Below are positions 53,561 to 64,000 of a stretch of 64,000 nt of DNA, piece after piece. Source of the stretch: Notamacropus eugenii (lineage: Eukaryota > Chordata > Mammalia > Diprotodontia > Macropodidae); the NCBI RefSeq assembly GCF_028372415.1, contig NC_092878.1, positions 1,625,001 through 1,689,000 on the forward strand, in the 5' to 3' direction. The notes below the pieces were generated by a model that searched no databases, had not been told where the DNA came from, and saw nothing but the letters and a program-made list of their open reading frames with translations. The position numbers and the translations under genes are program-made. How positions within the stretch are numbered: position 1 is the first letter of the stretch; every line of letters starts with the position of its first letter.

Positions 53561-54029
53561 GTGTCCAGTGGATTTGGGCCAAGACTAGATAGAGCACATA
53601 GCTACTTAACAACTCTTATGCCACTTTTTTGCTTGCTAAGGACAGTGAGACCCATGAACACATGAGGATAATATTCTGCTAGTGGTGGTATAGGACTGTG
53701 TATCGTGGAATGTCATATTCTCTGAGGGATCAAAGTTATAGGTGGCCAAAACGTGAGAAATGTATGATAGGTATAAGTCACCAATAGCAAATTACCAATT
53801 ATGATTTATACACGTATCATAAAAAGATATTGTCCAGGAAATGTACAATTGGAAAAGCCAAGGAGACAGTCATATAACAAGAGGAAAGCAAAGTTAACAG
53901 ATGGACAACTTGAATTTTTGGTATTCTCTGTCCTCCCTTTCTATCTTTTCTCCCATTTTTCTAGTGTTCCTCTCCTTTCAGGTACTTCACAACTCTATGA
54001 CTTTCAAATGAAGAAAACTACCTAGATTT
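53561..54029. other. Intergenic sequence, nothing recognised
   Basis: May include a little of the pseudogene's 5' UTR at its left edge. Nothing else was identified. Confidence 0.3.
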
Positions 54030-54280
54030 ACATAGCAAGTAATTTTTAAAATATACATCTTTACATATGTTATCTCATTTGAAACTTGCAACAACCCTGA
54101 GAGGTAGGGGAGGCAATTGTTATCCCCATTTTACAAATAAGCAGATGGAGGCAGAGAAAGGCTAAGTGACTTTCCTAGCATCACCCTGGGATCTGATGAC
54201 AAGTTTCTGAGGTGGAATTTGAGGTTGTCTTTCTGACTCCAAGTCTAGTACACTAACCACTATGCCACATAGCTCTCTGA
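54030..54280 (-). repeat. MIR/Ther-1-type CORE-SINE
   Basis: TTATCTCATTTGAAACTTGC, GTTATCCCCATTTTACAAAT, AGTCTAGTACACTAACCACT and ATGCCACATAGCT. Confidence 0.8.
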
Positions 54281-54562
54281 AGGAAACTATAGAAACCCAT
54301 CTAGGCATAATCTTTTCCAAAGTGTTCAATCCCTCAAAATTTCTAATTGGTAGATACATTTGCTTTGCTAGACTTCTATATCAGCCCCCTATTCCCCCAC
54401 CCTGAACTCAACCTTTCAATGCTCACCAGGGCAAGTTATTTAATTTTCCTGTTTATCTTGAGTTTCATTTCCTAAAAGGAAGAAAGACTTTTTGCTTGGT
54501 TGTAGAAGATTATAGGCAGGGCTGATCTATGGAAAAAATAAGAAGCCATAAAATTTATCTTT

Positions 54563-57132
54563 TTTTCTTAATATTTTTAATTTATTTTTAGTTTTCAACA
54601 TTCACTTCCATAAGATTTTGAGTTCCAATTTTTCTCCCCATCTCTCCCCTCTCCCCACCCCAAGAGACTGTGCATTCTGATTACCCCTTCCCCCAATCTG
54701 TCCTCCCCTCTATCATACCTCTCCCTTCTCTTATCCCCTTCCCTTCCATTTTCTTATAGGGCAAGATAGATTTCTATATCCCATTGCCTGTATGTCTTAT
54801 TTCTCAGTTGCATGTAAAAACAAATTTTAACATTTATTTTTAAAACTTTGAGTTCCAGCTTCTCTCCCTTTTCCCCTCCCCACCCATCCCCACTGAGATA
54901 GCAAGCAATTTGATATAGTTTATACATGTATAGTCATGCAAAACACTTCCATAACAGTCATGAAGTTCAAAACTAACTATATTTCTCTCCATCCTATCCT
55001 GCCCTCCATTTATTCTATTCTCTCTTTTGACCCTGTCCTTCTTCAAAAGTAATTTACTTCTAATTACCCCCTCCTCCCATTTGCCCTCCCTTCTATCATA
55101 CTCCCACCCCCACTTATCCCCTTCCCCTCTATTTTCCTGTAGTGTAAGATAGATTTTTATACCAAACTGAGTCTGCATGTTATTCCCTCCTTAAGCTAAA
55201 TCCAATGAAAGTAAGGTTCACTCTTTCCCTCTCACCTCCTCCCTCTTCCCCTCCATTGAAAAAGGTTTTTCATGCCTCTTTTATGTAAGGGATAATTTGC
55301 CCCATTTTATTTCTCCCTTTTTTCTTCTCCCAATATATTCCTCTCACTCCTTAATTTTATTTTTTAGATATCATTCTTTCACATTCAGTTCACCCTGTGA
55401 TTATATGTATACAATCCTTCCAACTACCCTAATACTGAGAAAAGTCTCAAGAGTTACAAATATGATCTTTCTATGTAGGAATGTAAACAGGACAACTTTA
55501 GTAAGTCTCTTATGATTTCTCTTTCCTGTTTATCTTTTCATGCTTCTCCTGATTCTTGCGTTTGAAAGTCAAATTTTTTATTCAGCTCTGGAATTTTCAT
55601 CAAGAATGCTTGAAAGTTCTCTATTTCATTGAATGGCCATCTTTTCCCATGAAGTACTATACTCATTTGCTCTAGATAGGTAATTCTTGGTCTTAATCCT
55701 AGTTCCTTTGATCTCTAAAATATCATATGCTCTCTAATCCCTTAATGTAGAAGCTGCTAGATCTTGTGTTATCCTGATTGTGTTTCCACAATACTTGAAT
55801 TGTTTCTTTCTGGCTGCGGGCAGTATTTTCTCCTTGACCTGGGAGCTCTGGAAGTTGGCTACAACATTCCTAGGAGTTTTCCTTTTGGGATCTCTCTTTC
55901 AGGAGGTAATTGTTGGATTCTTTCAATATCTATTTTACCCTCTGATTCTAGAGTATCAGGGCAGTTTTCCTTGATAATTTCATGACAGATGATGTCTAGG
56001 CTCTTTTTCTGTCATGGCTTTCAGGCAATCCAATAATTTTAAAATTGTCTCTTCTGCATTTGTTTTCCAAGTCAGTTTTTCCAATGAGATATTTCACATT
56101 ATCTTTTATTTTTTTCATTCTTTGGTTTTGTTTTATAATTTCTTGATTTTTTATAATGTCATTAGCTTCCATCTGCTCAATTCTGTCTTTAAGGAATTAT
56201 TTTCTTCAGTGAGTTTTTGGACCTCCTTTTCCATCTGGCGAATTCTGCTTTTTATGCATTCTGCTCCTCATTGGCTTTTTGGATCTCTTTTGACATTTGG
56301 GTTAGTCTACTTTTTAAGGTGTTATTTTCTTCAGCATTTTTGGGTCCCCTTTAGCAAGCAGTTGACTTGTTTTTCATGATTTTTTTGCACCACTCTCATT
56401 TCTCTTCCCAATTTTTATTCTACTTCTCTAACTTCATTTTCAGAATCCTTTTTGAGCTCTTCCATGGCCTGAGACTAATTCATATTTTTCTTGAAGACTT
56501 TGGATGGAGGAGTTTTGACTTTGTTGTCTTCTTCTGTTTGTATATTTTGATCTTCCTTGTCATCAAAGTAAGATTCTACAGTCTGATGCTTTTTCTGGAT
56601 TTTGCTCATTTCCCCAGCCATTTACTTGATTTTTGAGCTCTTTGTCAAAGTAGTTCTCTGCTTCCAGTGGGGCCAGAGGGATGTACTGTGGACTGATCAG
56701 TCCCCCCACAATCTGAGCCTAGAACTCCAGAAACAGCAGCTGCCACTTCCCCTACTACTGCTGAAGCTGCCACGGGCTTCTCCACCCCTCTGCCATGCTG
56801 AGGCTGAGGCCTGACCACTCTACTATCTCACACAGGTCTAACAGGTTTTTTTCACTGCTACAGGTGCCAGAGATTCAGTCCTCCCCAGGCCTCCTCAAGA
56901 CCCATATGCACTAGCATGGCCCGTGCTACACTGCACTCTGTTCCCAGCGAGGCAAGATAGGTGCTTCCTGTCAACCTTCCAGGCCATCTTGGGCTGGAGA
57001 TTTGCTTCACTCTGTCATTTTGGGGGTTCTGCAACTCCAGAATTTGTTTGGAGTTATGTTTAAAAGGCATTTGGCTGGGCTTGAGGGGAGAGTTATAGAA
57101 AGTGTCTGCTTCTACTCTGCCATCCCATAAGG
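54563..57132 (-). mobile_element. Full-length ORF2-less L1 element (HAL1 type), copy 3
   Basis: Minus-strand element of about 2.57 kb. A short direct repeat, TTTATCTTT, lies on each side (54554-54562 and 57133-57141). It runs from a 5' UTR (57132 to about 56620) through ORF1 (about 56617-55555) into the same 3' region as the other copies, with A-rich end at 54563-54600. There is again no ORF2. Its 5' end (GGGATGGCAGAGTAGAAGCA) lacks the CCAAGATGG box, and its ORF1 N-terminus differs, so it belongs to another subfamily. Confidence 0.85.
55555..56617 (-). pseudogene. L1-type ORF1, decayed, divergent N-terminus
   Basis: On the minus strand it starts near MAGEMSKIQKKHQTVESYF, unlike the MPREGKKN start of the copy at 20283. 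It then rejoins the family with SQAMEELKKDSENEVREVE. The complement of 56080-55960 covers the RRM start, and the end near 55560 reads like the FDFQTQE terminus. Several stops and frame changes break it. It is followed directly by the 3' region, which shares GTTTACATTCCTACATAGAA with the other copies. Confidence 0.8.
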
Positions 57133-57289
57133 TTTATCTTTAACAGCCTGTTTACCTCCCTTTAATTCATTCCATTCCTATCTCCTAGCATCTTCTTTCA
57201 TTTGCTGGTAAACAACTTAATTAATAATTAAATAATTTGACATTTATTAACATAAATTTGGTAAATTTAATAAGTTACAGTAAATAATT

Positions 57290-57450
57290 TAATAAAGCTA
57301 GTTTTATTGAGGGGCAGCATGGTGGACAGAAGACCAAATTTGGAGTCAGGAAGATTTGGGTTCATATTCTCCTCTGGCATTTACCAGTTACCATAGGCAA
57401 GACACTTAACCTCTCAGTACCTCAGTCATATATATAAGTTCCAAATAAAT
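57290..57450 (+). repeat. MIR/Ther-1-type SINE
   Basis: GGGGCAGCATGGTGGACAGA, TTTGGAGTCAGGAAGA, and CORE CATAGGCAAGACACTTAACC. Confidence 0.75.
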
Positions 57451-57844
57451 ATCTGATTTTATCCATGGAGGGAGTTTTGCAGCACCAAGGAAAACATGGG
57501 TCTCACAAAAAAATTATTCCCACTATAATATTTTATTTCTGAAGTGATCTTTTATGAAATGAACTTATATTTTGGACATGGCTGGGCTCTGTCCACTGTC
57601 TCCCACAGATCAAGAAGATTCCCTTGGAAAAAGAAGCCCCAAAAAGACAAGAACACTGAACAATTGGCATAGTTTTCAATGGAGTAAATGCACCACTTAT
57701 ATGGATTCATGTTGCACCATCTTTTAGGAAAATAGCCTCAAATAATTGAAGGTTTGTGTATGCAAATAATTCAACATTAACACATAAAATATGCTCAATG
57801 TTCTTGGAGCAAATATCATCATTGGTTACAGAAAGGGAACATGA
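57451..57844. other. Intergenic sequence, nothing recognised
   Basis: No supported feature. Confidence 0.3.
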
Positions 57845-58460
57845 TTAAATGGATAGCATGCTGATCTTGGAAACAAGAAGACCTAGATTTCAAACCTCGC
57901 TTCTGATGTTTATTATATCCAGGCACTCCATCTACCTAGCCTCAGAATGGTCCAAGCTCCACATCCCAGTCAGCTATCCAACTTGTTTATATTGCCATCT
58001 TCCCTTCTAAGGCCCCACTTCTTACCTAAAATAGCACCTTCCAGAAACCATGCCCTGTCCTAGGGGAATTAATTCATCCAACTCTTCCCTGAGCTGCCTT
58101 GATTGATGTGAGTGCAAAATCACTTGGTCCACACTCCAGACCAGATCATGCCTCCCACAGAGCCATCTACCCAGAGAATTTGCCACTTGCTCTGCTTCCA
58201 CTCACATGCCACACCCCTCTTTCCACATCTTTCTCTGGGCATAGTAATCACTCAATATCACTATTGCCTCCAGAAAGGGGATATCACTTGGCTGCCCTAG
58301 GGTTCCACTTAATCAAGGACTTCTCAGACAGAATTTCCCTTTTCTAGCCACCACTCCTCCATTTGTGCTGTCTCCTTGAGGCAGGGACTGCTTCACTTTT
58401 ATATTCATACACTCAGGGATCACACAATGACTGGCACATAACAAACACATTTATTTTTCA
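57845..58460 (+). repeat. SINE head fragment, then L2 3' portion
   Basis: 57845-57915 is a SINE-like head (ATTAAATGGATAGCATGCTG). 57940-58460 resembles an L2 3' end finishing CTTGAGGCAGGGACTGCTTC, then CAATGACTGGCACATAACA. Confidence 0.6.
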
Positions 58461-58469
58461 CTCACAAAG

Positions 58470-58610
58470 ATTATATGAACACAAACAAGTCCATTGATCT
58501 CTATGAGCCTGTTTTCTCATTTGCAAAATGAAATAGTTCCTACAGCACCCATTTTTGTGAGACTAGATGGTGCTTTGCAAACTTTAAAATGTTACATTTA
58601 TGTCAGTCAT
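58470..58610 (+). repeat. MIR 3' fragment
   Basis: TGAGCCTGTTTTCTCATTTG and GATGGTGCTTTGCAAACTTT. Confidence 0.6.
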
Positions 58611-58629
58611 TTTTGATGGCCATTAATTT

Positions 58630-58832
58630 CATAGAATTACAGATTGAGAGTTGGAAGGAACCTTTGAGTCATCTAGTCCAATTCTCTCATTTTTCAGATG
58701 AAAAAATTGAGGCCTAGGAAAGTTAACCAACTTGCCCAAGATTACACATAGTACATGGCAGAATCAGGGTTTGATCTGAGGTCTTCCGACTCCAAATCCA
58801 TCACTCTTTCCATTGTATCATGTGAAAAATAA
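58630..58832 (-). repeat. Ther-1/MIR-type SINE
   Basis: TTACAGATTGAGAGTTGGAA, GTCATCTAGTCCAATTCTC, AAAATTGAGGCCTAGG and CTTCCGACTCCAAATCC. Confidence 0.85.
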
Positions 58833-59689
58833 GGGTGAAATGGAATATAGCCCAGCTCAAGTGCAATCTAAATCAAGGCCTGGGATGGTGGGTTGATGAT
58901 AATTAATACAGTTTGGTGTAGAATAAGCAGGCACCCATAACTCAACGTGTCATGTATATACTGACAGAGAAATAGGGATTGACACAAACACTTTCCCATG
59001 TCCTTCCTTATGTGATTCTGTTAGAGGGCATTTTGAGAAGTCTGGTAGCCCTAAGTTCATGGGGTTATTGAATAAGGATGCATAGGAAAACATTTTGAGG
59101 GATGGCCAGTGAGAGGTAATTCACAAATTCCTGTTTTAGAATTTTGTACTTGGGCATACTCTCTTGATAACAAAGTTTACATTTAAAGAATGTCTTTAAA
59201 AGTTGGCTTACAGCTGCCTCCTGGTTCTGTTATTATTAAAGCCTTGGCATCCACTGAAGAGGAGAAGCCTTTTCAGAGCATTACAATGAACTGTTCCAGA
59301 TGTGACCAATTTAGATCTGAAATGCTCAAATTAGTCATGAAGTAATTCTGTGAAAATGTCAGTATGAACCAGTGTACAATCACATTCCTCTGTAAGGCAA
59401 AAGAGTTATCTGTGGGCCCATTTGTCCACTACCAACATTACCATTGCTACTCTAGTTCTAGGGCTGTGCAGGGGTTCATGCCAAGCCCAGAGAAGGTAGG
59501 CTGGCTTCACAATCTTCCCCCCCTTAGAGTCGTTAAGTCCTGTTCATTTTTCCTCTTGCATTCATTCATCTCTTGTTATTTTCATTGCCACTGCACAAAA
59601 CTTGTACACTTGTAATGAGTCCCTAAATGATGCCCCTGTCTTCAATTTCTTCCCCTCAAACCCAGCACTGCTAATAATAATGGTGAGCC
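58833..59689. other. Intergenic sequence, nothing recognised
   Basis: Unique-looking DNA; the 83-codon frame at 59364-59615 has no known domain. Confidence 0.3.
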
Positions 59690-59927
59690 TCTCTATCTAA
59701 CACTTACTGTGTACCAGGCACTATGCTGAGCACTTAAAAATCATTATCTCATTTGACCCTTATAACAACCTTTGGAGGGAGGTACAATTATTATCTCTAT
59801 TTTATAGATAAGGAAACTGAGATCAGTAGAGGCTAAATGACATGCCCAAGGTCACCCCGTGTTTCAAGCTAGTTTTGAATTCAGGTTTTCATTGGAACTC
59901 AAGCCAATGTGCCACCTAGCTGCCCAC
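59690..59927 (-). repeat. MIR/Ther-1-type CORE-SINE
   Basis: TACTGTGTACCAGGCACTAT, ATTATCTCATTTGACCC, AAGGAAACTGAGATCAG and ending GTGCCACCTAGCTGCCC. Confidence 0.88.
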
Positions 59928-60259
59928 ACCCACACCTATACCTATACCCTCACTACCCCATTGCCACAGCCTTGGTTACATCACTCCTCAGATCCAAAAC
60001 TTTCAAAGATTTGCCACAGCATATAGAATAACGTCAAAATACCCACTTCTCAGGTATATGGTAGGGGGGATTTCTTTTTTCCAGTAGGGCCTGTCACGTA
60101 GCCTAGATTTCAGGAGGACTAATTTCAAAGCGTGTGCCTCTTCAGTATTTTCCTTTACTAGTGAGACCAGTTTTTTCCCCATGGTATTCTTGAAGTCCAG
60201 AGAAAGAATAGGACATGGAAAGTCAACTTAGGAAGAATTAGAAACTCTCCAGAGTAAAA
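59928..60259. other. Intergenic sequence, nothing recognised
   Basis: A short L2-like scrap may lie near 59960-60050. Nothing else. Confidence 0.3.
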
Positions 60260-60425
60260 TTCTAAAGCAATTCTCAAGACTTGCGTTCAATTCCCACTCC
60301 TGACACATACTGGCTGTACGACTGATCAAGTCATCAAACTTCTCAATACTTCAGGTAACTCTCTATGACTATAAATGACAAAGGGAGAGGAAGTGTCTCA
60401 CCAGAATCTCCCTATCATAATACAT
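60260..60425 (+). repeat. tRNA-derived SINE, same type as 567-800
   Basis: GTTCAATTCCCACTCCTGAC, then CAGGTAACTCTCTATGACTA. The tail matches the non-RTE tail of the copy at 567. Confidence 0.6.
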
Positions 60426-60989
60426 CCAATTTTTAAAAACATAACCACACACAGATGCCTAACCAATGAATGAATTACTCTTTGCTTCTTAAATTCATTA
60501 GACCCTGAGAAGTAAGACTACTTTACGATGTGTGTTTAAATGCAAGATATCTTCTTTGAGCGTTATACTTTTATAGTTGTGTAATAATTACTTCTGGTTA
60601 CCTTTGTCTTGGAAATTTAATGCAACATGGTTAGTAAAGCCAATACCCTCTTTTAAAAAAACAAAAAATGAAAAAACAAAAAGTGAAGTTAATGAATTTA
60701 AAAACCTTAATTTTGTATCCCAGCAACCAGTTTTAAATGAAAATATGTTAGGTGTTCATACATAAAGGCAAAATCAGCAAGGGTCTTATGAAAGCATAAT
60801 CAATATTACCATCTATGAAAGTATCTTATATGACTGAAGACATTAAATTGCTTCTTCCAGATAGTAAATGTTTATACTTAGCACTTCCAAAAGTATCATT
60901 TTAATCATTCCCACCCCCTCCTCCTTAAAAAAAATGTAAATTTCATACTTCAGATCTATTGATTATTAAGCTTCACTGTTGAGCGCATT
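60426..60989. other. Intergenic sequence, nothing recognised
   Basis: AT-rich DNA without a supported feature. Confidence 0.3.
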
Positions 60990-61170
60990 TGGTTACTGGT
61001 GTGAATCAGAGAGACCTTAGAATTATCTACTCCCACCCTCTCATTTTAAAAATGGGGAATCTGAAACTGAGAGTTTATTTGACTTACCCAAAGTCACCCA
61101 GAACTGAGATGAGAATCCATGTCTTCTGACTCCCTATTTAGCATCCTTCCCGTTGTACCACACTCTTCCA
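60990..61170 (-). repeat. Ther-1/MIR-type SINE
   Basis: CCTTAGAATTATCTACTCC, CATTTTAAAAATGGGGAATC, AAAGTCACCCAGAACTGAG. Confidence 0.7.
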
Positions 61171-61199
61171 AGACCTAGAGATCTAATAGGACATTAAGC

Positions 61200-61985
61200 C
61201 AAATTTTATTTGACAAAGAGACTTGAAACAATAAGGTTTCATCTCACACTTATCAGATTGGTAAAAATTACAAAAGAGGGAAATGGCAGCTGTTGGAGGG
61301 GCTTTAGAAAACAGGCAGACTCATGCCCTGTTTGTGAAGGTATAAATTATTATAGCCATTCTGGGAAGCAATTTGGAACTATCCCCCAAACGATACCAAA
61401 TTGTGTATACCTTTTGACCTAGTGAGACCACTACTAAGCTTCTAACTCCAAAAAGGAAGAAAGAGATAAAGGATGTATGTGTACAAAAACATTTATAGTA
61501 GCTGTTTTCAGAGTAGCCTCAAACTGGAATCTATGGAGCTGCCCACCCACTGGAGAATGGTGAAACAAGTTGTGGTATTGGAATGTGATGGAGTAGTATT
61601 GCACCAAAAGAAATGACAAAGTGAACAGTTTCAGGAGAAACTGGGAAGACTTGTAAGAACAGATGAAGCAGAATTAGAAGGACAATTTGTACCATAATGA
61701 CAAAATTATGAAGAAAAACAAGTTTGAAAAACTTAAGAATTTTGATCAATTAAATAATAAACCACAAGTCCAAAGGACTGAAGATTGAATATGTCATTAA
61801 ATTCTTGAGAGAGAAGTGATGGACTTATGAAACACTTGCTTTTTTTACATGACCAATGTGGGAATTTGTTTTTCTGGACTATGAATATTTGTTTTGAGAG
61901 GTTTTTTTTTCTTTTCTAAAATAGTCCAGTGGTGGAGCAAGAGAGATAGTGGGATGACGAGATAATAAATACTTGTAACAAATAA
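61200..61985 (+). mobile_element. L1 fragment, ORF2 C-terminus and 3' end
   Basis: Contains TTTCATCTCACACTTATCAG, GGAAGCAATTTGGAACTATC, CTTTTGACCTAGTGAGACC and GGAATGTGATGGAGTAGTAT. Same region as the copy at 39890-40600; frames are broken. Confidence 0.8.
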
Positions 61986-62149
61986 TTTTTAAAAGGAATC
62001 TGGAAAGAGATTTCTTTGAAAATGATCAGATTCATTGTATTTGGAAGAATAATTTTGATGATTCCTTAGCATACCATTTAATATGATAATACTTGACATT
62101 AGGATTAAGGAGAGGTTCTCTGTGGAAGGCAGAAATAAATTCCTCCAAA

Positions 62150-62405
62150 CATGGTGGCATGATAAAGTCCTAGACCTGGAACCAGGAAGACCTGAGTTCA
62201 AATCTGACCACAGACATTTATTAGCTATATAACACTTAAGTCACTTAACCTCTATTTGCCTCAGTTTCCTCATCTATAAAACTAAGACAATAATAACACC
62301 TACCTCTTAGGAGTGTTAGGAGGATAAAATGAAGCAATGTTTGCAAAGTGCTTCGCAACCTTTAAAGCAATATACATATATATGCTTGCTATTATTAGTA
62401 TTATG
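62150..62405 (+). repeat. MIR/Ther-1-type SINE, long form
   Basis: TGGAACCAGGAAGACCTGAG, CCTCAGTTTCCTCATCTATA, tail CAATAATAACACCTACCTCT, ending in ATTATTAGTATTAT. Confidence 0.88.
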
Positions 62406-62639
62406 AATGGCACATTCAATTTAAGAAACATTTTCCCAGCACCTAAGATGTGCTAGGTACTATTCTGGGTTCTGGGGATAAAGATACAAAGTCCCTGCCT
62501 TCAAAGAACTTGTATTCTAGTTTCCTGGTCTTTATCACTGGACCAGTCAAGTTGCACATGACATTCGCTGGCTGTCTTCATTGAAGGAATAGCCCAGATT
62601 AACAAATGTGCTACAGAATGGAAAAGGCTGAAAAATCGA

Positions 62640-62960
62640 GAACAGTGGTTTCCAACATTTTTTGATCACACACCCCAATCAGTAAAATATTTTTGAGCAT
62701 GTGTACCCCAACAGATATTTATTAATTATGTATATTTATTACTGTACTAATATACATATTTTAGACCATATGGAAATTTTAAAAGCATGAGCTAAAAATG
62801 GAATAAATTATATTTTAAAATATCTAATTTATTATTGGTACAAAATACTAACAATATTTTTAATGAGAGCAATGTGACTGAATATGCTTCATTATTTTTG
62901 AAAATTCTCTGGGGAAAAGCATTATAGGAGAAAGAGCAGGCTTGTAAATATTATTTGTTT
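62640..62960 (+). repeat. hAT-like DNA transposon
   Basis: Starts CAGTGGTTTCCAACATTTTT, then CACACCCCAATCAGTAAAAT, a layout typical of Charlie/MER-like non-autonomous elements. The other terminus was not located. Confidence 0.55.
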
Positions 62961-63034
62961 ATTGGTAATTAATTTTTCAATTAATTTGATCAATATAGTT
63001 AGACAAGCAAGTAGAAATGTTGTTTATGGTGATA

Positions 63035-63145
63035 GAATGGAAGCTCTTTGGGACAGGGATTTCATTTTTGGTTTTGTATCACTAGCACCAGGCTTAGTGC
63101 CTGATACATTGTAGGATTTTAATATTAAATGCTTTGTGATTTTTC
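63035..63145 (+). repeat. L2 3' terminus
   Basis: GGAAGCTCTTTGGGACAGGG, CTAGCACCAGGCTTAGTGCC and AATATTAAATGCTTTG. Confidence 0.7.
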
Positions 63146-63339
63146 CAATTATTATTTAAGAAGTAAGCATAGTGTATATTGAAATGCTCAAAAAGAGGAA
63201 CTTTTTTTTTTTTTTAGGATGCAGAATCACTGGAAGTGCATCTTATGTTGAGGAGTTGGAACGGCTCTTAGTGCGCATCTACTCCAATCAATACTTGAAA
63301 AAGAATCATGCCCCTCCTTTCCTCCTTTGCTCTATGTCA

Positions 63340-63530
63340 AAGCTTCTTAACTTTTTTTTTTTCTCATGGACCCACCTGGCAGTCTGGTGACGCCTGTGGC
63401 CCTCTTCTCAGATTATTGTTTGTAAATGAATAAAACAAAATACTTAAGACCACCAAGAAAACCAATTATATTGAAATGCAGTGACTAAAAAAACACTCTT
63501 TTAAAAAATCATGTTAAGAAATCTTATAAT
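63340..63530 (+). repeat. hAT-like MITE family A
   Basis: AAGCTTCTTAACTTTTTTTT, TCATGGACCCACCTGGCAGT, AATGAATAAAACAAAATACT and TTGAAATGCAGTGAC. Confidence 0.7.
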
Positions 63531-64000
63531 AGAAAAAGAAGCTTTACCAAAGCCAGCCCCTTCACGTAGGCCCTTGATCCCATTTCCTCATGTCTCCTCC
63601 CGGAGCTCACTCCCTGAATTACCCTCTCTCATCTTCATGAAGATACCTTTTCTTATTGCTGTTTCCTAGTGATCATCTACTTAAAACCATGATTGAAAAT
63701 TTCCAGGCACCTGTCTTTCAGCTAGTAAAAAGCCCTCTGTACGTGTTATGCCTAAAATAAGTTTAGTCTATCTTTCCCATACTTAGTGGAGAGATGACTG
63801 AGCATTTGAACTTATAGAATCATAAAATCTTATAGTTGAAAGCTGCTGATCCTGGTCCTCCCCTTGGAGCCAAGCAAAATAAATCTAAGCTTCTTTAGAA
63901 TGACAATTCTAAGTTCGAATGGATTTGATATTTGAAAGGTATTTGAAGACAGTGGTCATTCCCTTGTAAGTCTTATTCTTCATCTGATGGTTTCAAGTCT
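63531..64000. other. Window end, nothing firmly recognised
   Basis: A Ther-1-like scrap (AATCATAAAATCTTATAGTT) begins near 63818. The rest was not identified. Confidence 0.35.

Noticed and set aside
56014-56379. 121-codon plus-strand Phe-rich open frame
   Set aside because: It is antisense to the ORF1 coiled coil of half-L1 copy 3.
16000-64000. CYP19A1 coding exon II
   Set aside because: Expected on the plus strand if synteny holds, but no MLNPIHYN-like start was seen, so no aromatase exon is called.

Overview
The window looks like marsupial nuclear genomic DNA: sparse in genes, AT-rich and packed with interspersed repeats. The assignment rests on many copies of a CORE-SINE whose tail reads like the 3' end of an RTE/Bov-B LINE (Mar1 type), on Ther-1/MIR-type CORE-SINEs, on L2 and CR1/L3-like LINE 3' ends, and on L1-derived elements with a marsupial-like ORF1. 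I cannot name the species.

Only one functional coding exon is recognised. Exon 1 of GLDN (gliomedin) lies on the minus strand at 15372-15743 inside a small CpG-rich island. It encodes the cytoplasmic N-terminus, the type II membrane anchor, a short coiled coil and a furin-like RNKR site, and it ends at a clean GT donor. The rest of GLDN should continue to the left, so 1-15371 is read as intron 1. The sequence to the right is upstream intergenic DNA. In human, CYP19A1 lies divergently on that side of GLDN, but no aromatase exon was found here. About 0.6 kb upstream of the exon is a diverged second copy of the GLDN promoter-proximal segment.

The most striking repeats are L1-type elements that carry a 5' UTR, ORF1 and a purine-rich 3' region but no ORF2 ('half-L1' or HAL1 architecture). 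Three appear complete and two of them are flanked by clear target-site duplications: 19638-22369 (+), 42998-45597 (+) and 54563-57132 (-). A fourth, older one (47943 down to 42710, minus) is split by the second. Separate 3'-end fragments of ordinary L1 lie at 35180-35960 (-), 38790-39177 (-), 39890-40600 (+) and 61200-61985 (+).

Other notable items are a 605-bp solo LTR with a 6-bp target duplication (39178-39782), a minus-strand processed pseudogene of a ubiquilin best matching UBQLN4 (about 52050-53560), a near-complete 7SL RNA pseudogene (17682-17945, minus), nested hAT-like MITEs, and a ~600-bp GAAA/GGAA polypurine microsatellite. No CRISPR array, operon or other prokaryotic feature is present. 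All family names come from my reading of the sequence and recalled consensus features, not from a database search.
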